A DNA stretch of 64,000 bases from Dillenia suffruticosa. Its lineage: Eukaryota > Streptophyta > Magnoliopsida > Dilleniales > Dilleniaceae. Shown piece after piece: positions 34,114-46,718 of this stretch (positions are counted from its first letter, which is position 1; each line of letters begins with the position of its first letter). The translations under genes and the position numbers were made by a program. The notes beneath the pieces are model-generated. The model did no database searches and had not been told where the DNA came from. It was given only the letters and a program-made list of their open reading frames with translations. Location: assembly GCA_033439265.1 (NCBI GenBank), contig JAVTVX010000004.1, positions 18,241,701 to 18,305,700 on the forward strand, written 5' to 3'.

Positions 34114-36800
34114 TGTCACGGCCCGAGCCAGGCACGCAACGAGCCCGCCGCGGCACCCAGATGCACGGGCACCACGTCCCGCACATCAAAGCACCGTAAG
34201 GCTGTCAACATTCACATAATCCAAGTTTCCAAATCACAGAGATCCCCAAGTGATAAAAATAATACATGTATGCCTCAATGTAAATTAAAATGAGTGAGAG
34301 TTAACCTTATACAGACCAGAAGAATTATAAATACAGTCATCCCAATTTAAACAAATACAATGGTCCTCCTAACTTCCTCAAGAAGAAACAATAATCTCAA
34401 TATATAGCGGAAGAGCGGGTAGTCATACCCCGGCCCAGTAGTCTCCAAAGAATATCCAATACAACAATACGCACAAATCTCTCGGTCCGAGTCTACCCCT
34501 GTAGGAGGGAAATGTGAGGGGTAAGTACCATAGAGAGGGGGGTCGGTACTCAGCAAGTCGGGGGGGATGACATGCTACAATTAATTTTTGGGTGAATTAG
34601 GAGTGCCAAAATTATGTCCCAATAAATCCATAGTATGCAAAAAAAAAATATTATGACATCTCAATAAATCATTCACAGTATACGTATCAAATCAAATATG
34701 CATCCAGTATGTATGTCCGTTATATCGTATAGAGCCAGCCGAAAATATCCCGACAAGGGCCGACCATGGCCAAGGACGGGCAACGTTGGGGGTTTTCACA
34801 GTGCAAGTAATAAAATAAGGCTCTCTACCCCAACGTTGGCCACAGACTACTCCAACTAGCCTGTATATATATATCGTACACGTATCAAGGATCAAGCGTG
34901 TATGGAAACCCGCCGGTGCTAGACCTACCAAGGTCCTCCCCGGAGTGGTTCAACCGACGACTGTCCATACAATATGTATGACGATCTGGCGGATACCCCC
35001 TGCAGAGGCGTATCCGGGCACAACAGGTGCCTCTACCAAATGTCCTTCGTAGCTATGGAATGCCATAGGAAGCATATCATCATCATCACAGTATCCACAG
35101 GGGCATCCAGCCCAAATCACATATCTCAAGCCAAATCATCAAGCCCTATCATGTCAAAAGCATGTGCCAATATGCAATGGAAGCATAAAATCATGTGGAT
35201 ATATCAAAGTGTGGCACAATCATCAAGTATCAAAATCATGGATGCATATCGATATAAACAAGTTGGGACACTCCATATATCACAAAACATTTTCATAAAT
35301 CCAGGAGAATAGATCAATCATCCCATTTTAAATCATGCTTTTGAAAGCTTTTTAAAACACGGTATTAATTAAAAGTAGATGTCAAGTCCCACTCACTGTT
35401 AGGGGAGGATAACGCACTCCCCAATATTTCCACAAAGCGTAAATCAAGTGTCCCCTCCGTTCAACTCAAATAACTCTTAGGGAGACAAACAGTCTGCAGA
35501 TTTTTAACCTGCGCAGTCATGGAAAACAGACTATAACTTTGGCTATACCAATCCAAATCAGATGATTCTTATCTCATTTTAAAGCTAAGGGATAGCACTA
35601 TAACTTTCGTTTTGCACACTTCCTCAGATTCAAATCACAGAATTCTCGGTAAGCCTCATTTTGTTACAGCCATATTTAAGTTTCAGATTCTGTCCAGTTT
35701 TCGTACAGAAGCTATAACTTTCATCCTACTCATCAAAGTCTAATGAAATTTTAACATGTTATAGCTAAGATGTAGATCTACAACTTTCGTGTTTTGCGTT
35801 TTATCTAAATATGTCTGGAAGGGGTTGAACAAAATTCATGAACAGGACAGATACGTTTTAGTGAAACATACAGTTTCTGTCAACACAGTTTTAAGGAAAA
35901 TTGTATAACTTTCAATTTCCTCATGCGAAATGGCTGAACGTTTTATATGTTATAGAAAAGGCATATATCTATAACTTTCATGTTTTGTGTTTCTACAAAA
36001 TAATACTGGAGAGGGATCGTTTTTACTCACTACTGTCAAGGTTCGAAACAGGACGCTTCTATGTTGAGTTCCCGGAAAAGTGCCATAACGTTTTGCACAG
36101 GCATCAGAATTTGGTGATTCTTACCTCGTTGGAAAGATAAGACTTAGATCTACAATTCATATAACTATCACATTTTCAAATTCTGGCTCTAAGATGCCTT
36201 AAAACAGAGATGAATTACGGACAGAAATAAAATTTAAAGTAAGACAGGATAAAATTTCTTACCTCACTTTCTTTGTCTTCCTCTCTTGCTTCTCTCCTTG
36301 TTCTCACGAATTTGGGAAGAATGAACAAGCATTCTAAGGCCTTCTTCTTTTATTATTGTGTTAATAAGTCACCACCCTAGGATCAAATCTCCAATTAATC
36401 TAAACTATAGGATCACTTTGACTATTGCATGTGTTTTGATTGGTTCTTTTTTTTTTTTTGTGCATGTGTTCTCATTGGCCCACCTTGCCTTCCTCATCTC
36501 CATTTGGCCAACACTTGTCCTCCTCACTATAACACTTGTTCAATACAAGAATACACTTGTCACATTTCATTTAAGTTTTGTTAATTGCTAACAAGTCCTT
36601 TGAATTATAAAAATTCTAATTTGACCTCTAAAATTTTCATAATTACATACTAGGCCCAAAATCTTATATTAGACCTAATTTAATTTATTTAATATGAAAT
36701 TAAGGTTTTGAATCTCTTTGAGTCAAAATTGATCCGATTTGTATTTTACTGTCAAATAATTTTTTTTTGGTGAAAATTCATGAACCTGTAGTAGTAGAAA

Positions 36801-36837
<37 letters not shown>

Positions 36838-36875
36838 GGAATTCACTATAGAATACACCGAGAGTCGGTGTTACA
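34114..36875 (-). mobile_element. Solo LTR, minus strand, third gypsy family
   Basis: Read on the minus strand it begins TGTAACACCGACTCTCGG at 36875 and ends GGGCCGTGACA at 34114 (2,762 bp). The 5-bp target duplication GAGAG is perfect (34109-34113 and 36876-36880), though it lies in a GA-rich stretch. It shares middle-LTR words with the LTR at 29045 (for example GGATACC near 34990 and TAGCTATGGAATGC near 35052). It lacks the GC-rich leader and paired hairpins of the other families. Confidence 0.88.
36806..36832. repeat. (AT)n microsatellite in the solo LTR
   Basis: A run of AT dinucleotides near the U3 end of the minus-strand LTR. Confidence 0.9.
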
Positions 36876-37630
36876 GAGAGAGAGAGCGAGAGCATTTGGG
36901 CGTTCAGAGGGAGGGATTTAAGTTAAGAGTGAGGCTTTTAAAAAGGTTAAATCCTCACTAAATCACCGATAAAAGGTTAAAAAGGAAATTAAATAATTGT
37001 ATATGGATAAACAAAGAAAAAATAACTTTTAAATTTTTGTTGGAAAAATACAAAGATATTCTAGAATTTAGGGTCAAATACAAAAAAACTCTTATTTTTT
37101 TTAAAAAAATATAAAAACCTCCATTCGACTATAAAAATATGTAAAATTAATATGGTTGGTGGGGGTAGTATCAAAGCCACCGCCGCCATTTATCTCCATC
37201 ATCATAGCTTTCTGTTGTTCTATAGTCGAAAATCAAGTTCCTATGACCTCACCGGCGAAACTTACTTATAAGCGAAAGCTTACAGAAGGAAAACCTCTAC
37301 AGTTCAACAACATCAATTGGCTACGGTTCTGAAACCTTGATGTTTTTTTGCCATGGTGTTGGCCACAACCATGGCTACCTCTCCCCTGGTGAGGGAAAGG
37401 CTTAGTCGACTCACAGTTAAGGGCTCCTCTCCACCTATCGGTGGTGAAGAGAAGCCACCATTGCAAAGGGAAATGGTCCACCACTACCAAAACAATAAGG
37501 GCCGCCAAACAATAGTGTAGTTAAGGGCAACTACGGTGGCATGACTGCCTACAAACATGGCATTGCAATGTTGGGGCACACCTGTTAGATCCTATATTAC
37601 AAACCAAATGCAAAAGTGAAAATAATAATT
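36876..37630. other. Unassigned sequence
   Basis: A GA-rich start is followed by AT-rich DNA and a moderately GC-rich stretch (37150-37560). That stretch has an 80-codon minus-strand ORF but no recognisable motif. I do not support a gene. Confidence 0.4.
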
Positions 37631-37631
37631 C

Positions 37632-37753
37632 GAGAAAAAGGATTGAATGTACCTCCAACCATTCTTGATTCCGATGATCTTTGGCAATTGTGATGGCGCT
37701 AAGGTGATTTTGGAACGTTCACGGATTCTGATGATCTCCGACAATTGCGATAG
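37632..37753 (+). repeat. Extra copy of the LTR A 5' flank
   Basis: About 122 bp (AGAAAAAGGATTGAATGTAC onward) repeat 40401-40523 in the same orientation. LTR A therefore lies between two copies of its own upstream flank. The unit contains an internal tandem of about 57 bp (GATGATCTTTGGCAATTGTG and a diverged second version). Confidence 0.75.
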
Positions 37754-40400
37754 CACCATCATGTAATATAATCAAATGATCATCCCGGCCTCTCCCAAAT
37801 CAACCAATCTTACAGTCAACATTCAGATAACGCAAGGCTATAAAAATTTCCAACAACCTAGCCATAGACCTCTATTACCATGCCCCCGTCAAAGGCATGG
37901 ACAGCCACCAGTCGCCCCTCCTGTGATTTAGAGGTGGCACTGAGCGATCCTAGAGTAAACTTCTAAGACATAACACATTCCCAAGTACATACGCATTGAA
38001 TAAGAAATGACTCAATGCAATGTTATGCAATGACATGAAAGTTCCACAATTTAAATGTCCATATTTATACAGTCATCCCAAAATTATACAATGGTCGTCT
38101 ATATATCTCAGAATACATATACATTACCAATACAAATTTTGCAACAGAAATATATATATATCTTCTCAATTCCAGACCAGATCTCCCAATGATATTGAGC
38201 GTCCTAAAAGCAACACTCCTTGTCAAATACTATCTCTGAAACAAAAGGGAAATGAGGGGTGAGTACCCGGGAAAGAATATTCAGTGAGTGAGTGGGTCAA
38301 TGCAATCGTCCAATATGAAGTGTGAAACTGGAGTGTAAAAGCAAAAGTATACAAATCATATTTCAAATAGTCATACTTTTCATTTCAACAATATATCATT
38401 AGCACGCATTTCAAGTCAAATATGCATCCAAAGCACTGTCATTAAAATCATAGAGCTGCTAGCCGAAAGTGTCCTGACAAAGGTCTACCGTAACCTATGA
38501 CAGCCGCACCGGGCATGTTATATGCAAGTTTATTTAAAGTGCTCTCTACCCCGACGTTGGCGACGAATCTCGTCCAGGTGCTAGACTTGGAGAGAGTATC
38601 CAAATCCTCCCCCTTTCGGATTCGACCTAGATAGTACCGTGTCGTTAATAAAAATCATGACAACTCGTAGGATACCCTAGGCCTAGGCATATCCGGACGC
38701 CACCAAAGCATCTCTCACGGTGTCCTTCGTAGCTACGGAACAATACATATCAAGCCCTCAAGGCCAAATCCAATATCGTATCAAAATGTGCCAGAATCAG
38801 GTTTACAAACCAAATGCAACATATAACATAAAATGACACATTATATATTTCAACCACATGGATGCATAATTTTAATATTTTAACAGTTTTTGGACACTCC
38901 TTCAGTTCACAAAAATCAATTTCAAAACCAATCAAAACATTTCAAACACGTTACAAATCATGCTCATTTATCAAATATTGTAAAACAGTGTTTACACATT
39001 AAACAAAAGCATTGAAATAAATCACACTCACAGTATACGGGAGGGTGATCACTCCCTATTTTCGAAACCAATTCAAATCTGATCGCTCGAGTCTCCAATG
39101 AGATTTTCCTAATTAATCATCACAATTCAATATCAAATAAGGGTCTAATAATGGATCTTCAATTTTCTTTCCAACCAATACTACCTAATTTGACAAAGTT
39201 TATCCAAAGGTTGAAGAGATTTCATTTCTCTTACCTAGGATTTCTCAGATCTTAGATCTAGCTTTCGTTCGCCCATCGGTTTGGTCTAAAACCTGAATGT
39301 TTCCAAATTCGAAACAATGGTGAGCAATTTAAGTCCAATTACTAAAGAAATTCGAAAGCCTAGTGTGAAAATCGAAACTTTGAGTCATTTACCTTTGCAG
39401 AGTCTCACGGACTATCACGGGCCGTCGCGGGCTCGTGGGTCGCGGGCTTGGTGAGCTCACGGGCTGGCGATGGCTTTGCGGCTGCAGTGGGCCGCGGGTT
39501 GTGCGCATGGGTTGGCGCGCTCCCTGGCTAGGGCTTGGGCTCGCACTCGTGAGCTAAAGCGCTCGGGCTGGAGCGAGCGCTCGGCTGGAGCGTGCGCTCG
39601 CGGGTTGAGGCGAGCGCTTGGGCAGAAGGTCGCGTGCTATGCGCTCGCGCAGGGGCGCCCTAGCGCTCGTGCAGAGGTGCGCAAGGGCGCACTGGTGTAG
39701 GGGAGCCCATGCTGGGGCACGCTGGCACTCGTGCAGGGGCGCGCTAGGGCTCGCACAGTGCGCGCTCGTAGAGGATTGGAGCAGCGGCGGCTATGGCACG
39801 CTCGTGGAAGGAAGATCGTACGGCTGATTCTGGCGATCGCTCACGGTGGAGGATGGCAGCGAGAAAGAGAGAGACGCGGCGGCGGGGAGATCGGGAGAAG
39901 GGAGAAGAGAGAAGAGAGGCAGAAAGAGAGAGAGAAAGATAGTGATCTAGAGAGGGAAAGAGGAAGGGTGGCGGTGGTGGAGCGATCGATCTCGACGGAG
40001 GGATGCGGCGGAGAAGGAGATGGCGCTATGGAAGGTGAAGAGTCGGGGGGTAGAGAGAGAGAGAGAAGGGGGGATTAGGGTTTTAATCCCTAATTTCCCA
40101 AATGCAGGGGGTGCTGCGTTTTGGCTCAAAACGTAGCAGTCCGCTGTGGAGTGTTTTTTTTTTAAAGCATATATATACATTCACATATATATTCTCGCAC
40201 CCACATTTTTGCTAGCTTGCGAATTTTATAAAAATAATAGGTTCGCTACGATTTACGAATACGACAATTTAATTCATATCAAAAATTAAATTTAAAGACC
40301 CCGAAATAAAAAATCAATATAAATAAACATTTTTTTTCTCTATATATATATATATTTCAAAGGTTGATACTTGTACGGATACCGCATTGTCAGTGTTACA
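37753..40400 (-). mobile_element. LTR A, inverted copy (left palindrome arm)
   Basis: The minus strand begins TGTAACACTGACAATGCGG at 40400 and follows LTR A. It lacks the last approximately 135 bp present at 58564-58699, as well as the primer site and gag. Hairpins, CT tract, GC-rich minisatellite and leader-intron signals are present. It is flanked by the direct repeat at 37632 and 40401. Confidence 0.85.
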
Positions 40401-42808
40401 AGAAAAAGGATTGAATGTACTTTCGACCATTTTCAATTTCGATGATCTTTGACAATTGTGATGGCGTTGAGGTGATTTTGGAACGTTTATGGATTCCGAT
40501 AATTTTTGACAATTACGATAATACCAAATGACATGCACAAACCTTCTAAACCCTCAATTTCTCTCAATAGATGGTGTGGAGACTTGAAATTGGATTTAGG
40601 AATCCAATGCACTAAGAGGGGTTTTATAGACTCTCAACCATCAAAGAGTTTTTAAAATGCCATAATTGTCACCCCTAGAATATTGCTGCTCACAATGAGA
40701 ATTTAATCAAATATTCATAACCGAAAACAAGATTAATTGTGTGGAGGTTTGAATGAGACACCTAAATGTGGTCAAATGCATCCCAATTTAAATCTCTTCC
40801 ATTTTTCATCATATTTAATTCTTTTTCGCTTATATTTTTCCCATTAACTTTATTTGAATGCATTAACTCTTATTCATAAGATTTGAATTTTAAAATTCCT
40901 AACAACCCCTACTTTGTTCTATTTTCTTTTAATTATTAAAATTCTTTTGTTTTTTTTATAAATTAGGGTCCATAGTTAATTTTGTGAGGATTCATTATTT
41001 TATAATAATAAATATAGACTTTATCATAAATGCATACTTTTATTTAAAATCATTTATTTAAATAATTAAAAAGTCAATAATAAAATTTCATCTCGGAATG
41101 GAATTTTATTTTAAAATCTCACGATTCATACACAATATTAATTAATGGTTAGTCGATGTTGGAGTTATTTAGGTTAGGTTTAGTAAGTGAATTTAAATTA
41201 AAATCAATAAAATATTATTGGGATTCCATTTTGTTTTGGTAAATCAACTGAAGTTGGAGTTATTTAATTTAATTTTAGTAGTCGAGAAATGTAGTGGGGC
41301 TCATAGTTGTGGCCTCTACTTCCATCAAATGGTAGAGGCTCACGTCCCGCTAGTTTTCGCTCGCAGGCAACTCCCGTCATTTAATATTGAGGCCATAGGT
41401 CCAATAGCGACTTGGTTTTGTGTCCCACTCTATAGCTGTTGATGGTACCCGCCAACACACGAAAAATGTGTTGGCTCATAACTACCACCTCCCATAGGTG
41501 GTTCTTCATCCTTCTGGTTGGCAATGGTGGCAGATTTAGCCATAGAGAGAAAAATAGATGAATAGAGAGAAATAGAGAGACTCAGAGATTAACACAGAGA
41601 GTGCATATTGAAGAGATTAACACAGAGAGTACATGTTGAAGAGACAGAAAGCTGAGTTGTTGAAGGAAGAAGGAAAGAGCTTGAAAGGAGAGAGAGGAGA
41701 GAGAGAGAGAATGACAGTTAATTTTTTGTTCTTAATTTTTTAAAAGAAAAATTATATTTTTAATTTTTTTTTAAAATTTTAACGGTAAAAATGAATTGGT
41801 TATAGATGGAAAGGTTAATTTTATATATTTTAGTAACTGTGGGGGATGTTTTGAACTTTTTGTAAATTTAGGGGTCTTTCTGTACTTGTTTCTTAGGAGT
41901 CATATTTTCAATTTTTCTTTTTTTTTTTGAAATAAAGATCTGATTAATTGTTATAATGCCCTCCCCTCAACTATTAATTTTGACAAAATCGGTCTTAGAT
42001 TCGTTAAATCTAACTATATATGGTTAAAAAATGGCAAATTTATCTCGACAAAATGACAAAGTTGCCCCTTCCACTCACTTTTTACTCCAATTCTCCTCTC
42101 TTAAATCAATTAACTAAAAAATAAATTTTCATTAAAAACTAACTAAAGAATAATTAGAAAACAACAATACTACAATAATAACAATCTGAAACTTAATCCC
42201 CTAGAAAATAACAGTAACTATTATAATAATCATTCTAATCTCATGATCTCAATTGTGACCTAACCACACTCGATTTGTCAATGCCCATGCTACTCTCCAA
42301 TTTTGTTTCCTCTCTAAAAGATTACTTTTAAAATCTGTTCACCTAACACTTTTTAAGTATTTTCTGATTAATCTGTTTCAAGATAATCCGTTTTGGTTAA
42401 TTTCTGACCATCCTTTTATGCATAACAATAGATTCTAACTATGTTAACACCCTCCATTTGGAAAATACAATAAACAGATTCTAATATCTTTTCATTCTAT
42501 TACAACATTACTATCCAGAGTATTTAAGGTAACTCACTGCTATTAGTTTTAAACAATCCTTCATTATTTATCTTCTCTTATAATTTTAAGGCTATGGCAA
42601 AACAAGTATCAATACTTTACTAGTGATCATAGATTTCACTATTTGGGATAATCGGTACGGCATGTCGTTAGAGTTTTATGCATATTACATTTCTTACTTC
42701 CTTGCCAAAAGCCTTGAACTTGAAATGAAATCAAGGGCCATTATTATTACTTGAAAAGTAGAAGCAAACCCAAAACTTCAAGTAAAATCAAGCACAAGTA
42801 ACTCCATT
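40401..42808. repeat. Non-LTR part of left palindrome arm
   Basis: This corresponds to 53487-55873 reversed. A 74-codon ORF (41218-41442, MGFHFVLVNQLKLEL) is kept in the other arm (54829-55053) with few changes. It has no recognisable domain and lies in recently duplicated DNA, so conservation is not evidence of function. A GA-rich block lies at 41550-41720. Confidence 0.7.
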
Positions 42809-43749
42809 AATGACGGACAAGAATGAATAAACCTTAAATATGAGACAAAATAAATCATCAATAACCCCATCAATTATCGACATGAATAAATAAGCCTTAT
42901 ATTTTGGGTAAAATCAAGTGTTGTTGGCATTTGTTAGTGACTATAATAAGCAGTGTAATAATCATACTACAGTTTGATTTTGTGCTTATTTGAGTTGAGT
43001 TTATGATAAGTTGTTCTATTATACTTATGAATCTGTATCAGGTCAAGTATAAATCAGAAAGCTATGCTTTATGATCAACTTGCTTAATTCTTCCCAAGTT
43101 ATTGACTATTTTTCATCCTTTTCCAGACTATGTGGAGGATGATTCTTTGCATGTGGAGCTATAAAATGAACTGTTACCGCAACGCCAAATAATTTAGAAA
43201 AATCTATGACCCTATCCAAATAGAAAGAAACATTTTTACAGTCTTCGCAAGATAAAATAAGATTTTCTTCCCCCGGGACTGGATTACGTGGTTTTGAGTT
43301 TTGCAAAATAAATTGTGAACATGGAAAGAAAAAAAAAACAACTCTCGATCATCTTATCCTCTTTAGTAATGCGGACAATATATGACAATAAATTCTAAAT
43401 CACATGAAGCTTTTAGTTGCACAAGGACAAATATATATGTTATGTAGCGAAATAGGCAGTATCAGGCCGGTGTTGCAGACAGCTCTAGACTGAGATTCAA
43501 CTGAACCACCTTGTTATGAGCCTAACACTGTTAAGGATCGCACATGTTATGCCTTCAATAGTTACTACAAAAAACTAAAGAAAATATTTGCAGCTTTAGC
43601 AATGCTGCTATTCTCACCCATATTGATCCTAGTAATCTTTTCAACAGTTACATTAACTGGAGTTTTTCATCAACAACTCATTTTTTCTATTTTTTTTCCA
43701 ATTAAATAAGACCTATTTTCATTATGCATGTATTTGATTGGGTGAAAGT
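42809..43749. other. Single-copy sequence between palindrome arm and fold-back element
   Basis: No counterpart elsewhere in the window and no supported ORF, RNA gene or terminal repeat. It is probably older host DNA. Confidence 0.45.
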
Positions 43750-46718
43750 GTTAGGTATTCTTGCCATATTATTCCATCATTGTGTATGGTAGCATAACGC
43801 AAGCTAAGCGAGCCAAGTAACAGCTGCATTAGACAAGAGACTCTTGGATTTGTACATGCCTTTTTCCCTTCTGCCCTCTTTCTCTCTTAGAGAAATGCGA
43901 CTTGGGTCCTGGAGAATTAGCCATGCTATTTGCCCAACACTCTCTAGGACCATGCCTTCTTTGACTTGAACGATTACCAGCAAATGTTTAAGAAAACTGG
44001 AGCTAATTGCTACTTTGGTTTGGTAGCTCTAACTTCATCACTCAACTCCATCCCTCTCCTCTTCCTATTTTCATTTTCTTCCTTTGATGCCCCTTTTTTG
44101 ATTCACATTGTGTAATATATATACATATAATTTACATATAAACGTTTTATATTTTTAATAATTTTAAAAGTAATGAAGAAACAGACAAGGGAGGGGGATG
44201 GAGTTCGTGGATGAGGAAGAGGAGGAGACAGGGGGGAACTTCAAAAGAAAAGTAATGCCAATATGGAGAGGAAGACACATGGTCACTTATATAATGAATA
44301 CTTAGAGAAATACAATAAGCTTCATTTGGACAATTACAAGAAACAAAGCAATCAAATTTGTATTTTACCTCTGCAGCAGGGGGCTTATTTGGATATTCAA
44401 ATAAATTATTATTAATTTATTCAAAATTCAATATTATTAAATTAAAATAGAAATGTGAAACCATAATCATCCATTTTTTAAACTAAACTATTACAATAGA
44501 ATAAGTATTTAGTGAAATATTAGAGTAGAATGCTGAAAATCTGGATATAAATTATCCATAAAAATTCGAGTATTGAGAATTTAATTGAGTAGATAACATA
44601 AAAAAATAACGAGTGGTTTAAACAAATATAAAATAGTTGATTCATCATAATCATCGTTATTATTATTTTAACTTTTTATAGATAGTTTATTTATTTCTCT
44701 TTTTATTATTTTTATTTTTATTTTTTACTATTATCTTCTCAATTTTACTTTCAAATTTTAATTTTATATTTTTTATTATTTTAAAAATATTTTTGCTTTT
44801 TATTTTTTCACTTCTCCTATATTGGTTTATCAAACAATTGACTTCTTTAATTTGAAATTAAGATTCAATTTTTTGTTGTTATATTTATAAAATATTTATA
44901 TTTATTATTACAAATATGGAAATATAATAATAATAAAAATCAAATATTCAATCAAATTATTAAATTCAACTAATTCATTTTGATAGAAAATATATGAATA
45001 TGGTTTTGAAATCATATTAAAGATTAAAGCAATAATAAGAATAATATGAAACCTGATACTCCATTGCTTCAATTAAAATATTACAATTATTTGGATTATA
45101 TAAAAAAACTCATTATCACAAATATGTAAATATAAAAATAAGGAAAGAGTTAAATCAATAATTAATTCAAGTTTGATATAAACTAAATTCTACAATTCTC
45201 TTTTAAACTTAATGCGGTATAATTAAAATAATTTGATTTTGAAAGAAAATTTGGATAGAGAATTTAAAATCGTAAGTGTGTTTTTCTAATCATGGCACAG
45301 GCTCTGGGCTGTGGCTCTAGCTTTGCCTTTGGATCTTGATCTAGCTCGAGGCAGTAGCTCAATACTTGACTCTTGGCTCATGCTCTTGGCTCTAGCTCTC
45401 AAGTGTGGGTGCATGGATAACTCATTTTGCCGAGGGAACTCAAATTAGGTTAATTGGAACAAGGCTCTAATACGATAATAGAAAATATATGAACATTGTT
45501 TTGAAACTATGTTAAAAATAGAAAATAATGATAAGAATAATATAAAACCTCATACTCTATTATTTTAATTGAAATATTATAATAATTTTGATTTATATAA
45601 AAAATTCATTGTCACAAATATGTAAATATAAAAAAAGGAAACCCAAATATTTTCAAAATTAATTCAATAATTGATATAATTTTGATGCATAATATGATAT
45701 AACATATTCAAATATTTATCAGGGTATGGAAACTAAGGGTGCCCGTATCTAGTAGTGTGAAAAAATTTGGGTCGATAAATATTATATCATAAAGCAAGCC
45801 AAGCCACCTAACCATTTGCTCTACTACACAAAGCAGTGGTGTAATATTTGTGAAAATGAGTTTTTTATATAATTTAATTTATTGTAATATTTTAATTGAA
45901 GTAATGGAGTATTAAGTTTCTAATTATTCTTATTATTGCTTTAATGTTTAATGTGGTTTCAAAACCATGTCAATATTTTCTATCAAAATAAATTTGTAAT
46001 AATTTGAATTTAATGAATTGATTGAATATTCAATTTTTTATTATTATATTTCCAAATTTGTAATAATAAATATAAATATTTTATAAATATAATAACAAAA
46101 AATCAAATCTTAATTTCAAATTTTGAAGTCAATTGTTTGAGAAACTAATATAATAGTGGTGCAAAAATAAAAAAAATATATTAAAAAAATATAAAATTAA
46201 AATTTGAAAGTTAAAATTGAGAAGATATAGTAAAAAAATAAAAATAGAAAAATAAAAATAAACTATCTATAAAAAGTTAAAATAATAATGATAATGATGA
46301 CTCAACTATTTAAGATTTTTTTAAACCACTCTTTCTTTTCTTAATTTATTTTTTTGACTAAATTCTCAACATTCGTATCTTTACGGTTAATTTATATCTA
46401 GATTTTTAGCATTCTACCCTAATGTTTCACTAAATATCTATTCCATTGTAATAGTTTAGTTTAAAAAATGGATGATCATGGTTTCACACTTCTATATTAC
46501 TTAATTTAATAATATGGAATATTGAATAAATTAATAATAATTTATTTGAATATCCAAATATGGCCCCTGCTGCAGAGGTAAAATACAAATTTGACTGCTT
46601 TGTTTTTGGTAATTGTCCAAACGAAACTTATTGTATTTTGCTATGTATTCATTATACAAGTGACGGTGTGTCTTCCTCTCCATATTGGAATAATATGGCA
46701 AGAAGACCAAACATTTTC
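43750..46718. mobile_element. Fold-back element with long inverted arms
   Basis: Left-arm sequence (43757-43776, then 44259-45105) matches the reverse complement of 45845-46712. This includes the shared GAGGTAAAATACAAATTTG region and the TTCTTGCCATATTATTCCA end. About 740 bp of AT-rich DNA separates the arms. A segment at 44990-45170 is repeated directly at 45485-45660 and inverted at 45850-45990. No transposase is encoded, so it is non-autonomous, possibly Mutator-like or fold-back type. No target duplication could be identified because LTR C begins at 46719. Confidence 0.7.
43777..44258. mobile_element. Insertion inside left arm of the fold-back element
   Basis: The right arm runs straight through TATTATTCCAATATGG. 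In the left arm TTATTCCA and CCAATATGG are separated by about 480 bp, with CCA at both joints. The insert has internal inverted segments (CAACTCCATCCCTCTCC near 44043, GGAGGGGGATGGAGTTCG near 44194) around an AT-rich loop, suggesting a small nested element. Confidence 0.55.

Larger units (their letters stand above)
37753..42808 (-). repeat. Left arm of large palindrome
   Basis: The reverse complement of this whole arm matches 53487-58563 nearly base for base by eye: LTR A, its 5' flank and about 1.9 kb beyond. Divergence is abrupt at 42808 (CTCCATTAATG against CTCCATCCTTC in the right arm). Confidence 0.88.

Noticed and set aside
41218..41442. 74-codon ORF kept in both palindrome arms
   Set aside because: The arms are near-identical as DNA, so an unchanged frame is expected without selection. 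No domain or start context supports a gene.
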